Positions 44,529 to 54,050 of a stretch of 64,000 nt of DNA are shown here, one piece after another (positions within the stretch are counted from its first letter, which is position 1; the number at the start of each line of letters is the position of its first letter). The notes under the pieces are model-generated. The model was not told the origin of the DNA and made no database searches. It saw only the letters and a list, made by a program, of their open reading frames with translations. Origin of the DNA: Stenotrophomonas sp. ASS1 (GTDB taxonomy: Bacteria; Pseudomonadota; Gammaproteobacteria; Xanthomonadales; Xanthomonadaceae); assembly GCF_004346925.1 (NCBI RefSeq), contig NZ_CP031167.1, positions 1,632,001 to 1,696,000 on the forward strand. The letters run 5' to 3'. A program made the translations under genes and the position numbers.

Positions 44529-45961
44529 GCCGACGCTCCGCTGTCCGGCGCGTCCACGCCCTGCGGCAGGAACTCGCCCGCGTTGGCCGGGCCCCACTGG
44601 CCGGCGGGGTAGGGTTCCAGAGGCAGCTTGGCATCCTTCCAGGCGTCGGCGACGCTGTCGATCCACGCCCAGGCGGCGCGCACTTCGTCGTCACGCACGA
44701 ACAAGGTGTGGTTGCCGTTGAACGCATCCAGGAACAGGCGTTCGTACGCGATGCGGCGATGCAGGCCGGTCGGCACCGACAGTTCCAGTTCCAGCGGATG
44801 CAGTTCCAGCGCGCCCCATTCCGGGCCGGCCAGGCTGCTCATCAGGCCCAGTTCGATGTTCTCCTGCGGCTGCAGCTGGAACACCAGGCGGTTCGGTGCG
44901 GCCTGGGCGCGCTGCGGGCGCTCGAACAGCCAGTGGGTGACCGGCTTCAGCGTGACCACCACGCGGGTGGTGCGCTCGGGCAGGCGCTTGCCGGTGACCA
45001 AGTGGAACGGCACGCCGCTCCAGCGCCAGTTGTCGATGTGCGCGGTGACCCCGGCGAAGGTTTCCACGTCGCTGCCTTCCGGCGGCTGGTAGGCCTGCGC
45101 CGGCTGGCCGTTGATGGTGCCGGCGGTGTAGCGGCCGCGGATGCTGTCACGCGCGGCGTGCCTGGCATCGAGCGGACGCAGCGCGCGCAGCACCTTGACC
45201 TTCTCGTCGCGGATGCGATCGGCTTCCAGCGAGGCCGGCGGCTCCATCGCCACCATGCACAGCAGCTGCAGGATGTGGCTCTGCACCATGTCGCGCAGCG
45301 CGCCGGAGCGGGCGTAGTAGGCGTCGCGGCCATCCACGCCCTCGCTCTCGGCCACCAGGATGTGCACTGATTCGATGTAGTTGCGGTTCCATACCGCTTC
45401 CAGCAGCGTGTTACCGAAGCGCAGCGCGATCAGGTTCTGCACTGCGGCCTTGCCCAGGTAGTGGTCGAGGCGGAACACGCGGTCCTCGTCGATCCACTGG
45501 CCGATGGTGCTGATGATTTCCTCGGCGCTCTCGCTGTCGCTGCCGATCGGCTTCTCCAGCATCAGGCGTGCCGGTGCGGCGAGGGCGCCACCCTTGGCCA
45601 GGCCTTCGCAGGTGGAGATGTACAGGCCCGGCGGAATGGCCAGGTAGCTGACGCACTTGCGGTGCACCAGGTCGGAGACCGCGGCGGCAACCGAGTCGAC
45701 GTCGCGCAGGTCCACCGAACGATAGTCGATGCGGCGCAGCAGGGCGCTGATGTCGTCCTGCGTGGCCATCGGCATGGCCTGCTGCAGGCGCGGCCGCAGG
45801 ATGTCATGGAAGGCTTCGGTGTCATGCCCGGACAGGGCCAGCGCACGGATGCGGAAGTCCTCCGGCAGCAGGCCGTCGCCAAGCAGGCGAAGCAGCGAAG
45901 GGAACAGGTAGCGCTGGGCCAGATCACCTGTGGCACCGAACAGGAAGAGGGTGTCGTGCAT
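44525..45961 (-). CDS. zwf: glucose-6-phosphate 1-dehydrogenase
   Basis: A 478-aa NADP-dependent dehydrogenase starting the Entner-Doudoroff route. N-terminal FLFGATGDLAQRYLFPSLL is the coenzyme fingerprint; RLDHYLGKAAVQNLIALRF is the active-site signature (His-Tyr-Leu-Gly-Lys), 'VWNRNYIESVHILVAESEGV' follows, and the C-terminal 'FLDAFNGNHTLFVRDDEVRAAW' is typical. I chose the ATG at 45961. An in-frame ATG at 45988 is possible but adds only a non-conserved tail. First gene of the zwf-glk-pgl-edd(-eda) unit. Confidence 0.94.
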   Translation of the reverse strand: MHDTLFLFGATGDLAQRYLFPSLLRLLGDGLLPEDFRIRALALSGHDTEAFHDILRPRLQQAMPMATQDDISALLRRIDYRSVDLRDVDSVAAAVSDLVHRKCVSYLAIPPGLYISTCEGLAKGGALAAPARLMLEKPIGSDSESAEEIISTIGQWIDEDRVFRLDHYLGKAAVQNLIALRFGNTLLEAVWNRNYIESVHILVAESEGVDGRDAYYARSGALRDMVQSHILQLLCMVAMEPPASLEADRIRDEKVKVLRALRPLDARHAARDSIRGRYTAGTINGQPAQAYQPPEGSDVETFAGVTAHIDNWRWSGVPFHLVTGKRLPERTTRVVVTLKPVTHWLFERPQRAQAAPNRLVFQLQPQENIELGLMSSLAGPEWGALELHPLELELSVPTGLHRRIAYERLFLDAFNGNHTLFVRDDEVRAAWAWIDSVADAWKDAKLPLEPYPAGQWGPANAGEFLPQGVDAPDSGASA

Positions 45962-46168
45962 CGCTCGAGTTTCAGATCCGGGTGACATCGTTGTCAATCG
46001 CTTCATGGCTGGGTTCGGGGGACATCCGCGCAACTGCCTGTCCGAGGTTCGTCAGGTGCGATCTCCGGGGTAGCGGAAGACCGTTCCATTCGAAACCACT
46101 GCTTCGGCAGAACCTTCGTTCAACCGCCGACGCAGATCGGTGCGCACCGATCAACGGATAGTGCCACG

Positions 46169-46182
46169 TGAAAACGTTTACA
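46169..46182. promoter_or_regulatory. LacI/GalR-type operator in the zwf-ABC ATPase divergent region
   Basis: TGAAAACGTTTACA differs from the perfect palindrome at 7832 at one position. It lies about 210 bp before zwf and 132 bp before the ABC ATPase gene, in the 352-bp divergent region. A shared LacI-family repressor for sugar genes is inferred. Confidence 0.55.
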
Positions 46183-46313
46183 TGGCAGAATGGGCAACTG
46201 TATTCGATTGCAGTGCTCGCCGTCATGCGGCAGGCGCGCAATCATCACTGCCATCGGGAGGGCCGAGGCAGTCCCAAAAGACAGCCCGGCTTCGGGCGGA
46301 CCGGATAGGTGAT

Positions 46314-47396
46314 ATGGCAAAAGTGCAGTTGCAGGGTGTGCGCAAGGTCTATGACAACGGCCAGGTCGCGGTGAAGGACGCCAGCTTCGAGGTCGCCGAT
46401 GGCGAGCTGATGGTGCTGGTCGGTCCGTCCGGCTGTGGCAAGTCGACCCTGCTGCGGATGGTGGCCGGCCTGGAAGAGATCAGCGGCGGCACGCTGACCA
46501 TTGGTGATCGCGTGGTCAACGACGTGGCGCCGAAGGACCGCGACATCGCCATGGTGTTCCAGAGCTACGCGCTGTACCCGCACATGACCGTGGCCGAGAA
46601 CCTGGCCTTCGGCCTGAAGCTGCGCGGGCATGACACGGCGACCATCGACAAGCGCATCGCCGAAGCAGCGCAGACCCTGGGCCTGACCGAGATGATGGAC
46701 AAGCTGCCCAAGGCGATGTCCGGTGGCCAGCGCCAGCGTGTTGCGCTGGGCCGTGCACTGGTGCGCGAGCCGGCGGTGTTCCTGCTGGACGAGCCGCTGT
46801 CCAACCTCGACGCCAAGCTGCGCCACAGCGTGCGCACCGAGATCGCGCAGCTGCATCGCAAGCTGGGCACCACCATGATCTACGTGACGCACGACCAGGT
46901 CGAAGCAATGACCCTGGGCCAGCGCATCGTGGTGCTGAAGGACGGCATCATCCAGCAGATCGATACGCCGATGGCGCTGTACGACCGCCCGGCCAATCTG
47001 TTCGTGGCCGGTTTCCTCGGCAGCCCGGCGATGAACGTGCTGCGTGGCACGCTGCAGGGCGATGCCGGTGGCGTGACCGTGGTCGACGGCGAATGGCGGG
47101 CACCGCTGGGCCAGGCCACGATCGACCCGGCGTGGCTGCAGAAGCCGATCGCGGTGGGCGTGCGCCCGGAACACCTGCAGCCGGCCAGTGCCGATGATGC
47201 GCATGCATTTGCCGCACGCATTGAAGGCATCGAACCGGTCGGCAACGAGATCTTCGTCAACCTGAGCAGTGGCCAGCACGCGCTGACCATGCGCGTGGCG
47301 CCGCAGTCGCTGCCGGCGGTGGGCGAGCAGATCCGCGTGGCGATCCACCCGCAGGGCCTGCACTTCTTCAACCCGGAATCCGGCGAGCGGCTGTAA
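46314..47396 (+). CDS. ugpC: MalK/UgpC-type sugar ABC transporter ATPase
   Basis: A 360-aa ATPase that energises carbohydrate ABC importers. ABC domain: Walker A GPSGCGKST, Q-loop VFQSYALYPHMTV, signature MSGGQRQRVALGRAL, Walker B VFLLDEPLSNLDAKLR, H-loop YVTHDQVEAMT. The C-terminal regulatory region is a TOBE/OB fold (about 240-360, with 'VGVRPEHL'). ATG at 46314 starts the conserved AKVQLQGVRKVYDNG; the upstream frame is not family-like. No binding protein or permease gene is adjacent, so it may serve several importers, as MsmK does in Gram-positives. Confidence 0.9.
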   Translation: MAKVQLQGVRKVYDNGQVAVKDASFEVADGELMVLVGPSGCGKSTLLRMVAGLEEISGGTLTIGDRVVNDVAPKDRDIAMVFQSYALYPHMTVAENLAFGLKLRGHDTATIDKRIAEAAQTLGLTEMMDKLPKAMSGGQRQRVALGRALVREPAVFLLDEPLSNLDAKLRHSVRTEIAQLHRKLGTTMIYVTHDQVEAMTLGQRIVVLKDGIIQQIDTPMALYDRPANLFVAGFLGSPAMNVLRGTLQGDAGGVTVVDGEWRAPLGQATIDPAWLQKPIAVGVRPEHLQPASADDAHAFAARIEGIEPVGNEIFVNLSSGQHALTMRVAPQSLPAVGEQIRVAIHPQGLHFFNPESGERL

Positions 47397-47399
47397 CGG

Positions 47400-47427
47400 G
47401 TAGTGCCGGCCAGCGGCCGGCACTACC
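47400..47427. repeat. SMAG-type GTAG hairpin with mirrored ends
   Basis: GTAGTGCCGGCC-AGC-GGCCGGCACTAC: one hairpin carrying GTAG at one end and CTAC at the other, between convergent genes. It may also act as a terminator. Confidence 0.7.
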
Positions 47428-47446
47428 ATTCCTTCATCCACCGGGC

Positions 47447-48322
47447 TCAGCGCGCCAGGCCATCCAGCAACGGCATGCGCTGCGCGATCGCATCACCCAC
47501 CTGCAGATCAGCGTCGCTGGCTTCCAGCGGCAGCACCGCCAGTGCCAGGTCGCCGGCCACGCAGGCAATCGTGCCCAGCGCTGCGCCATCCTGCTGCACG
47601 CCATCGCCGGCCTGCGCCGGTGCCGCGGTATGCAGCAGCTGCACCGCACGCTTGGCCTTGCCGAGGAAGTGGGTGCGGGCGACGATCTCCTGGCCCGGAT
47701 AGCAGCCCTTCTTCACGCTGTAACCGTTCAGGCGGTCCAACCCCAGCTGCTGCGGGGTCCACACTTCGCGCTGGCTTTCTTGCAGCCGGGGCAGGCCGTA
47801 GCGCAGGTCGGCCTGGCGCCAGGCCAGTGCGAAAGCGGCCTCATCGGCTTCACTGCCGGCGGCGAAGGCATCGGCGCTGCCAATGCGCAGGGTCCGCGGC
47901 AGGGCGTCGCTGCCCAGGTCCAGTTCCCAGCCGTCACCTGCGGTCTGCGCAATCGCAGGGCCGCTGGCGGCTTCGGGCGCAGTGAACGCACCGGCCACGG
48001 CCAGATCGCTGCGCACCTGCACCTTTACCTTGCGGCGGAACACGAAGCGCTGCAGTTGCGACGCAATCGCATCGGCATCACCGTCGGCCAGCACCAGCAT
48101 CACGTGGTCGTCCGCCAGTCGAAGCAGCTGGAACACCGCCAGAGTGCGGCCCTTGGCGCTCAACCAGGCGCTCCACTGCCAGTGCAGCAGGGGCAGGGCG
48201 GTGACATCGCTGCTGAACTGAGCGTGGGCGAAGACGGCCGCATCCGGGCCCTGCAGGCTCAGCAGCTGGTGGCCGGGCAGGCGCGGATATCCGACGAAAG
48301 CAGGGGGCAGGTTGTCAGGCAC
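47447..48322 (-). CDS. ygfZ: YgfZ/GcvT-like folate-binding protein
   Basis: A 291-aa tetrahydrofolate-binding protein that helps assemble or repair iron-sulfur clusters. The family signature KGCYPGQEIVAR with its conserved Cys is present, preceded by 'LGLDRLNGYSVKKG'. The N-terminus has 'LLSLQGPDAAVFAHAQFSSDV', a GcvT-like domain. I prefer the GTG at 48322. The frame also opens at an ATG at 48373, but that would overlap the start of the divergent assembly-factor gene and its promoter. The start is therefore uncertain. Proximity to the sdh operon suits a cluster-assembly role. Confidence 0.82.
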   Translation of the reverse strand: MPDNLPPAFVGYPRLPGHQLLSLQGPDAAVFAHAQFSSDVTALPLLHWQWSAWLSAKGRTLAVFQLLRLADDHVMLVLADGDADAIASQLQRFVFRRKVKVQVRSDLAVAGAFTAPEAASGPAIAQTAGDGWELDLGSDALPRTLRIGSADAFAAGSEADEAAFALAWRQADLRYGLPRLQESQREVWTPQQLGLDRLNGYSVKKGCYPGQEIVARTHFLGKAKRAVQLLHTAAPAQAGDGVQQDGAALGTIACVAGDLALAVLPLEASDADLQVGDAIAQRMPLLDGLAR

Positions 48323-48340
48323 GTGAACGAGGTCTAAAAT
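48312..48340 (+). promoter_or_regulatory. sigma70-type promoter of the sdh region
   Basis: TTGTCA, a 17-bp spacer, then TAAAAT, 22 bp before the ATG at 48362. It overlaps the start of the divergent ygfZ gene. Confidence 0.6.
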
Positions 48341-48361
48341 TTGTGCGTTGCGAGACCGAAC

Positions 48362-48532
48362 ATGATAGGCCAAACAACCCCCACTCCCGACGACGAATCT
48401 GAAGCCCCGCTGGTCCCCGCGGCACCCGTGCCCGTGGAACAGGAAAAAGCAGAGGAATTCGGCGGCCGCGGCGGACTCGATCCGGTGCGGTATGGCGATT
48501 GGGAGAAAAACGGACGCTGCATCGATTTCTGA
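48362..48532 (+). CDS. DUF1674 / SDHAF4-type succinate dehydrogenase assembly factor
   Basis: A 56-aa protein. The C-terminal third, GGLDPVRYGDWEKNGRCIDF, is the near-invariant DUF1674 motif shared with mitochondrial SDHAF4, which binds flavinylated SDHA and aids complex assembly. The N-terminal half is acidic and Pro-rich. It is the first gene before sdhC (57-bp gap). The ATG at 48362 follows the promoter closely. Confidence 0.88.
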   Translation: MIGQTTPTPDDESEAPLVPAAPVPVEQEKAEEFGGRGGLDPVRYGDWEKNGRCIDF

Positions 48533-48588
48533 TCAGCATTGAGCCAACGCGGCCGCGTGCCGCCCAGCCGAGACAACGAGCCCAGCGA

Positions 48589-48981
48589 ATGGCGACCAGA
48601 CAACGCCCACTTTCCCCGCACCTTCAGGTGTATCGCTGGCAGATTCAGATGGCCACCTCGATCCTGCATCGAGCCACTGGCGTCTTTCTGTCTGTTGGTG
48701 CCCTCATCATCGCTGCCGGCCTGCTGGCCCTGATGATGGGGCCCGAGTCCTGGAACTGCTTCACCGGCCATGCCGGGGCCTGGTATGGCCGCGTGTTCCT
48801 GTTCGCGTGGACATGGTCGTTCGCCTATCACCTGTGCAATGGCATCCGCCACGTGGTGCAGGACTTCGCCATCGGCTTCAGCATCCCCGCCTTCATCCGC
48901 AGCAGCTGGCTTTCGGTCATCGGCAGCCTGGTGATCACCCTGCTGGTGTGGGCCTATGTGATGTTCGGAGGTGCCGCGTGA
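48589..48981 (+). CDS. sdhC: succinate dehydrogenase cytochrome b556 subunit
   Basis: A 130-aa membrane anchor with three helices. The family signature SPHLQVYRWQIQMATSILHRATG and the heme-ligand region 'FAYHLCNGIRHVVQD' with two His are present. ATG at 48589; the longer frame overlaps the assembly-factor gene. Overlaps sdhD by four bases (GTGA). Confidence 0.93.
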   Translation: MATRQRPLSPHLQVYRWQIQMATSILHRATGVFLSVGALIIAAGLLALMMGPESWNCFTGHAGAWYGRVFLFAWTWSFAYHLCNGIRHVVQDFAIGFSIPAFIRSSWLSVIGSLVITLLVWAYVMFGGAA

Positions 48982-49364
48982 GCAAGTTCCGTACCCCGTT
49001 GAAGAACGTGCGCGGCCTCGGTTCGGCCAAGACCGGCACCGAGCACTTCGTGCACCAGCGCCTGACCGCCGCCGCCCTGGTGGTGCTGGGCATCTGGTTC
49101 TTGGTCTTCGTGCTGGGCCTGCTGGGCTCGGATTACGCGACTGCCGCCGCTGCCGTGGCCAAGCCGTGGAATGCGGTGCCGCTGATCGGCCTGCTGATCG
49201 CCATGTTCTGGCACGCGCAGCTCGGCATGCAGGTCGTGCTGGAAGACTACATCCACGAATCGCTGCTGGCTCTGGTGCTGCAGACCGCGGTGAAGTTCGT
49301 CGCCGTGCTCGGCATGATCGTCAGTGTGTTTGCGGTGGGCCGCATCGCCCTCGGCGTTGCCTGA
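48978..49364 (+). CDS. sdhD: succinate dehydrogenase membrane anchor subunit
   Basis: A 128-aa protein with three hydrophobic helices. Conserved parts are VRGLGSAKTGTEHFVHQRLTA near the N-terminus and 'FWHAQLGMQVVLEDYIHE', with His as possible heme ligand and Asp-Tyr near the quinone site. Starts with GTG at 48978, overlapping the sdhC stop. 31 bp before sdhA. Confidence 0.92.
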   Translation: MSKFRTPLKNVRGLGSAKTGTEHFVHQRLTAAALVVLGIWFLVFVLGLLGSDYATAAAAVAKPWNAVPLIGLLIAMFWHAQLGMQVVLEDYIHESLLALVLQTAVKFVAVLGMIVSVFAVGRIALGVA

Positions 49365-49395
49365 GCCCAGGCACCAACACAGGAATCCAGATTAG

Positions 49396-51186
49396 ATGTC
49401 CGCTTACAAGATCACCGAACACAAGTACGACATGGTCGTGGTCGGCGCCGGCGGCGCCGGCCTGCGCGCCACGTTCGGCCTGGCCGCCAAGGGCCTGCAG
49501 ACCGTGTGCCTGACCAAGGTCTTCCCGACCCGTTCGCACACCGTTGCCGCCCAGGGCGGCATCTCGGCCGCACTCGCCAACATGGGTGAGGACGACTGGC
49601 GCTACCACTTCTTCGACACCATCAAGGGTTCGGACTGGCTGGGTGACCAGGACGCCATCGAATACATGTGCCGTGAGGCCATCCCGGCCATCATCGAGCT
49701 CGAGCACTACGGCGTGCCGTTCTCGCGCACCGCCGAAGGCAAGATCTACCAGCGTCCGTTCGGTGGCATGACCACCAAGTACGGCGAAGGCCCGGCGGCG
49801 CAGCGTACCTGCGCGGCGGCCGACCGTACCGGCCACGCGATGCTGCACACCCTGTACCAGCAGTCGCTGAAGCACGATGCGCGCTTCATGATCGAGTACT
49901 TCGCGCTCGACCTGATCTTCGACGAGGAAGGCGCCTGCCGCGGCGTGCTGGCCCTGGACATGTCCGACGGCACCCTGCACCTGTTCCGCGCCCAGGGCGT
50001 GGTGCTGGCCACCGGCGGTTACGGCCGTGCCTACTTCAGCGCCACCTCGGCGCACACCTGCACCGGCGACGGTGGCGGCCTGGCCATGCGTGCCGGCATC
50101 GCCATGCAGGACATGGAGTTCGTGCAGTTCCACCCGACCGGCATCTACGGCGCCGGCTGCCTGATCACCGAGGGTGTCCGCGGTGAAGGCGGCATCCTGC
50201 GCAACAGCAGCGGCGAGCGCTTCATGGAGCGCTACGCACCGCACTACAAGGACCTGGCCTCGCGCGACGTGGTCAGCCGTTCGATGACCATCGAGATCCG
50301 CGAAGGCCGCGGCGTCGGCGAGCACAAGGACCACATCCTGCTCGACCTGACCCACCTCGGCCCGGGCGTGATCGACGAGAAGCTGCCGGGCATCGCCGAG
50401 AGCGCCCGCATCTTTGCCGGCGTCGACGTGCACAAGCAGCCGATCCCGGTCATTCCGACCGTGCACTACAACATGGGTGGCATCCCGACCAATTACCACG
50501 GCGAAGTGGTGCGCAAGGATGGCGACAACCCGGATGCCGTGGTGCCGGGCCTGTACGCCATCGGTGAAGCCGCCTGCGTGTCCGTGCACGGCGCCAACCG
50601 CCTGGGCTCGAACTCGCTGCTGGACCTGGTGGTGTTCGGTCGTGCAGTGGCCAACCGCTGCGCCGAGACCATCAAGCCGGGCGCGTCGCACAAGCCGCTG
50701 CCGGCCGATGCCTGCGACAAGGCGCTGGGCCTGCTGGACAAGCTGCGCCACGCCAACGGCGATACCCCGACCTCGGTCATCCGCGATCGCATGCAGCGCA
50801 CCATGCAGGCCGACGCGGCGGTCTTCCGCACCAGCCAGACGCTGAAGGAAGGCTGCGAGAAGATGGACAAGATCTTCGACTCGTTCCAGGACGTGAAGGT
50901 CTCCGACCGTTCGCTGGTCTGGAACTCGGACCTGATCGAGACCTACGAGCTGAACAACCTGCTGCTCAACGCGGTGGCGACGATCAACTCGGCCGAACAG
51001 CGCAAGGAAAGCCGCGGCGCGCATGCGCACGAGGACTATCCGGACCGCGACGACGTCAACTGGCAGAAGCACACCCTGGTCAGCGTCGACGAGAAGGGCA
51101 AGTGCAGCTTCGACTACCGTCCGGTGCACATGTACACGTTGACCGACGACGTGTCCGTAGTGCCGCCGAAGCCGCGCGTGTACTGA
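49396..51186 (+). CDS. sdhA: succinate dehydrogenase flavoprotein subunit
   Basis: A 596-aa FAD-binding catalytic subunit oxidising succinate to fumarate. [18 protein letters not shown] binds FAD; the His in [18 protein letters not shown] carries covalent FAD. The active-site segments '[27 protein letters not shown]', '[20 protein letters not shown]' and '[16 protein letters not shown]', and the '[18 protein letters not shown]' segment, are all intact. Full length for the bacterial family. Confidence 0.97.
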   Translation: MSAYKITEHKYDMVVVGAGGAGLRATFGLAAKGLQTVCLTKVFPTRSHTVAAQGGISAALANMGEDDWRYHFFDTIKGSDWLGDQDAIEYMCREAIPAIIELEHYGVPFSRTAEGKIYQRPFGGMTTKYGEGPAAQRTCAAADRTGHAMLHTLYQQSLKHDARFMIEYFALDLIFDEEGACRGVLALDMSDGTLHLFRAQGVVLATGGYGRAYFSATSAHTCTGDGGGLAMRAGIAMQDMEFVQFHPTGIYGAGCLITEGVRGEGGILRNSSGERFMERYAPHYKDLASRDVVSRSMTIEIREGRGVGEHKDHILLDLTHLGPGVIDEKLPGIAESARIFAGVDVHKQPIPVIPTVHYNMGGIPTNYHGEVVRKDGDNPDAVVPGLYAIGEAACVSVHGANRLGSNSLLDLVVFGRAVANRCAETIKPGASHKPLPADACDKALGLLDKLRHANGDTPTSVIRDRMQRTMQADAAVFRTSQTLKEGCEKMDKIFDSFQDVKVSDRSLVWNSDLIETYELNNLLLNAVATINSAEQRKESRGAHAHEDYPDRDDVNWQKHTLVSVDEKGKCSFDYRPVHMYTLTDDVSVVPPKPRVY

Positions 51187-51252
51187 TCCGACCCCGCCTA
51201 CCATGCAATCCGCGCCCACGGGCGCGGGCCGCCTGAGCCAACGAGAGCAGCC

Positions 51253-52038
51253 ATGGCCGAGTTTTCACTCCCCAAGAATTCCAAGATCACGAAGGGCAAG
51301 CACTTCCCCGTCAAGAACGGCGGCAAGAACGTGCGCACCTTCAAGATCTACCGCTGGAGTCCGGACGACGACAGCAACCCGCGCACCGATACCTATGAAG
51401 TCGATCTGGACGCCTGTGGCCCGATGGTCCTGGACGCCCTGATCAAGATCAAGAACGAGATCGACCCGACCCTGACCTTCCGCCGCTCCTGCCGCGAAGG
51501 TATCTGTGGTTCGTGCGCGATGAACATCGACGGCACCAACACCCTGGCCTGCACCCGAGCCATCTCGGACTGCGGCAAGAAGGAAGTGCCGATCTACCCG
51601 CTGCCGCACATGAACGTGGTCAAGGATCTGGTTCCGGACCTGACCCACTTCTACGCGCAGTACGCCTCGATCAAGCCGTGGATCCGCACCCAGACCCCGG
51701 CACCGCCGGACCGTGAGCGCCTGCAGTCGCCGGAAGACCGCAAGAAGCTGGACGGCCTGTACGAGTGCATCCTGTGCGCCTGCTGCTCGACCAGCTGCCC
51801 GAGCTACTGGTGGAACGGCGAGCGTTACCTGGGCCCGGCGATCCTGCTGCAGGCCTACCGCTGGATCATCGACTCGCGCGATGAGGACACCGGTGCGCGC
51901 CTGGACGATCTGGAAGATCCGTTCAAGCTGTACCGCTGCCACACCATCATGAACTGCGCCCGGACCTGCCCGAAGGGCCTGAACCCGGCGCTGGCGATCG
52001 CCGAGATCAAGAAGCTGATGATGGAACGCCGCGCCTGA
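51253..52038 (+). CDS. sdhB: succinate dehydrogenase iron-sulfur subunit
   Basis: A 261-aa subunit with three clusters. [2Fe-2S]: [15 protein letters not shown] then LACTRAI. [4Fe-4S] and [3Fe-4S]: [17 protein letters not shown] and [17 protein letters not shown]. Passes electrons from FAD to quinone. N-terminal lysine-rich extension is about 20 residues longer than E. coli SdhB. Last gene of sdhCDAB; two SMAG hairpins follow. Confidence 0.97.
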   Translation: MAEFSLPKNSKITKGKHFPVKNGGKNVRTFKIYRWSPDDDSNPRTDTYEVDLDACGPMVLDALIKIKNEIDPTLTFRRSCREGICGSCAMNIDGTNTLACTRAISDCGKKEVPIYPLPHMNVVKDLVPDLTHFYAQYASIKPWIRTQTPAPPDRERLQSPEDRKKLDGLYECILCACCSTSCPSYWWNGERYLGPAILLQAYRWIIDSRDEDTGARLDDLEDPFKLYRCHTIMNCARTCPKGLNPALAIAEIKKLMMERRA

Positions 52039-52057
52039 TCAGGCCTGGCTGTACCCG

Positions 52058-52114
52058 GTAGAGCCACGCCACGCGTGGCTGTGCCACCCCAGCAGAGCCA
52101 CGCCATGCGTGGCT
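52058..52114 (+). repeat. two SMAG-type hairpins in direct repeat
   Basis: A GTAG-headed hairpin (GAGCCACGCCACGCGTGGCT, 52058-52080) and a sister copy (52094-52114) between sdhB and sdhE. Confidence 0.7.
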
Positions 52115-52133
52115 TTGCTGTATCTGGAGAAAC

Positions 52134-52385
52134 ATGATGGAAGAAGACGTTCTGCTGAAGAAGCTGCGCTGGCGTTGCCGCCGCGGCATGCGTGAGCTGG
52201 ACCAGCTGTTCGGCCGCTACCTGGACCACGAATGGAGCACTGCGCCGACCGAAGAGCGCGAGGTTTTCCTGTTCCTGCTCGACTGCGAGGACGATAAGTT
52301 GTGGCGCTGGTTCATGGGCTACGAGGCCTGCCCGCATGCGCACGCGATCCCCCTCATGCAGAAGATCCTCGCCCTCAAGCCTTGA
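52134..52385 (+). CDS. sdhE: SdhE/YgfY FAD assembly factor
   Basis: An 83-aa protein that promotes covalent flavinylation of SdhA. The diagnostic [16 protein letters not shown] motif is near the N-terminus, followed by '[15 protein letters not shown]'. Start is ATG 52134 or 52137. It is separated from sdhB by about 95 bp with SMAG hairpins, so it may be read from sdh or from its own promoter. Confidence 0.94.
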   Translation: MMEEDVLLKKLRWRCRRGMRELDQLFGRYLDHEWSTAPTEEREVFLFLLDCEDDKLWRWFMGYEACPHAHAIPLMQKILALKP

Positions 52386-52785
52386 GTGGCGCCCCTCGCG
52401 GCTGCAGGCCGCCGCCCAGTTGGCGGTGCTGCTGGCTGCGCCCTGGCTGCTGCGCGCATCGGATCTGCCTTCACGGTTGCTGATGCCCGCGGTGGTGCTG
52501 GCCTGGTTCATCGGGTTGGCCGAACTGGCCTGGCGCCAGCGCAGGCCACGCGTGCAGGTGCTTCTGCCGGCACCGCCCGAGCCGCTGCAGGTGGCCGGGC
52601 AGGACGCCGATGCACCCCAGCTGGTCGTGCGTGGTCCATGGCTGTTGTTGCTCTGGCGTGAGGATCGGCGCCGCCGGCGCCTGCTGTTCTGGCCGGATGT
52701 GCTCGATTCCGGGCAGCGACGTGAACTGCGACTGGCCGTGGCCGCACGTGGCGTTTCCCGTAGGCCCCGGTCGATGGCACCATAA
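52336..52785 (+). CDS. YgfX-like membrane protein
   Basis: About 149 aa. After a basic start, two close hydrophobic segments (roughly '[13 protein letters not shown]' and '[17 protein letters not shown]') form a hairpin, followed by a soluble tail with '[17 protein letters not shown]'. This layout and the position right after sdhE match YgfX (CptA). The start is uncertain: the ATG at 52336 overlaps sdhE by 50 bp, and no better ATG or GTG precedes the first helix. In E. coli YgfX was reported to inhibit cell division; that is not evidence for this protein. Confidence 0.6.
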   Translation: MRTRSPSCRRSSPSSLEWRPSRLQAAAQLAVLLAAPWLLRASDLPSRLLMPAVVLAWFIGLAELAWRQRRPRVQVLLPAPPEPLQVAGQDADAPQLVVRGPWLLLLWREDRRRRRLLFWPDVLDSGQRRELRLAVAARGVSRRPRSMAP

Positions 52786-52808
52786 GCTGAATTGACCGGC
52801 GTGCCTGC

Positions 52809-54050
52809 ATGTTCAAACCCATTCCCGTGGCCATTGGCCTGCGCTACCTGCGCGCCAAGCGCCGCAACGGCTTCATCTCCTTCATCTCGATGGCATCGAT
52901 CCTGGGCATCGCGCTCGGCGTCACGGTGCTGATCACCACCTTGGCCGTGATGAGCGGTTTCCAGAAGGAGATCCGCAGCCGCCTGCTGCAGATGACCGCG
53001 CACACCACCATCAGCCGCGACGGCGAGCCGATGCCGGACTGGATGCGCGTAGTCGACGTGGCCAGCAAGGACCCACGCGTGGCCGGTGCTGCGCCGTACA
53101 TCGAGATCCAGTCGATGATCAGCGGCCCGCGCGTGCAGGGCGCGATCATCCAGGGCATCGATCCGGCGCTGGAGCCGAAGGTATCGGTGATCGACAAGAA
53201 GGTCACCAAGGGCAGCTATGGCAGCCTCACGCCGGGCAGCTTCAACCTGCTTCTGGGCAAGGAACTGGCGATCTGGCTGGGCGTTGATGTCGGCGACCAG
53301 GTGCTGGTGACCTTCGCCGAAGTGCAGGGCACGCCTGCCGGTGCGGTGCCACGGATGAAACGCTTCACCGTCAGCGGCATCTTCGAGGCCGGCTACAACG
53401 AGGTCGACCGCGGCGTCGGCTTCGCCAACATGAAGGACCTGGAGCGCGTGCTGCGTTCCGATGGCGCCACCGGCGTGCGGCTGAAGCTGCACGACATGGA
53501 CCGCTCGCTGGAAGTGGGCGTGGACCTCGCGCAGAACCTCGGTGGTGCGTACCGCGTGAGTGACTGGACCCAGCAGAACGCCAACCTCTACCACTCGCTG
53601 CGCATGGAGAAGGTGGTGATGGGCATCCTGCTGTCGCTGATCATCGCCATGGGCGCGTTCAACCTGGTGTCCTCGCAGGTGATGCTGGTCACTGACAAGC
53701 AGGCCGACATCGCCATCCTGCGCACGCTCGGCCTGACGCCGGGCGGGGTGATGCAGGTATTCATGGTGCAGGGTTCGCTGATCGGCATCTTCGGCACGCT
53801 GGCCGGCCTGATCGGTGGCATCACCCTCACACTCAATCTGGAGCGCATCCTCGGTGCCATCGAGAGCGTGTTCAACGTCAAGCTGATGCCGGAGGATGTG
53901 TACTACATCACCGGCCTGCCGACCGACATGCAGACCGGCGACGTGGTGGCGATCACCGTGGTCGCGCTGCTGATGAGCTTCCTGGCCACCCTGTATCCCG
54001 CCTGGCGGGCAGCACGCACCCAGCCGGCGGAGGCCCTGCGTTATGAATAA
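52809..54050 (+). CDS. lolC: lipoprotein-releasing system permease LolC/LolE
   Basis: A 413-aa inner-membrane permease extracting mature lipoproteins to LolA. N-terminal '[34 protein letters not shown]' is the first helix region, the long periplasmic domain spans about residues 50-270, and three helices follow (FtsX-type, ending '[17 protein letters not shown]'). Only one permease gene is present, so it may act as a homodimer or with a paralog elsewhere. It overlaps lolD by eight bases. Confidence 0.93.
   Translation: MFKPIPVAIGLRYLRAKRRNGFISFISMASILGIALGVTVLITTLAVMSGFQKEIRSRLLQMTAHTTISRDGEPMPDWMRVVDVASKDPRVAGAAPYIEIQSMISGPRVQGAIIQGIDPALEPKVSVIDKKVTKGSYGSLTPGSFNLLLGKELAIWLGVDVGDQVLVTFAEVQGTPAGAVPRMKRFTVSGIFEAGYNEVDRGVGFANMKDLERVLRSDGATGVRLKLHDMDRSLEVGVDLAQNLGGAYRVSDWTQQNANLYHSLRMEKVVMGILLSLIIAMGAFNLVSSQVMLVTDKQADIAILRTLGLTPGGVMQVFMVQGSLIGIFGTLAGLIGGITLTLNLERILGAIESVFNVKLMPEDVYYITGLPTDMQTGDVVAITVVALLMSFLATLYPAWRAARTQPAEALRYE

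Noticed and set aside
46140..46313. Upstream extension of the MalK-type ATPase
   Set aside because: It would cover the operator region and has no match to the family; AKVQLQGVRKVY from the ATG at 46314 is the usual start.
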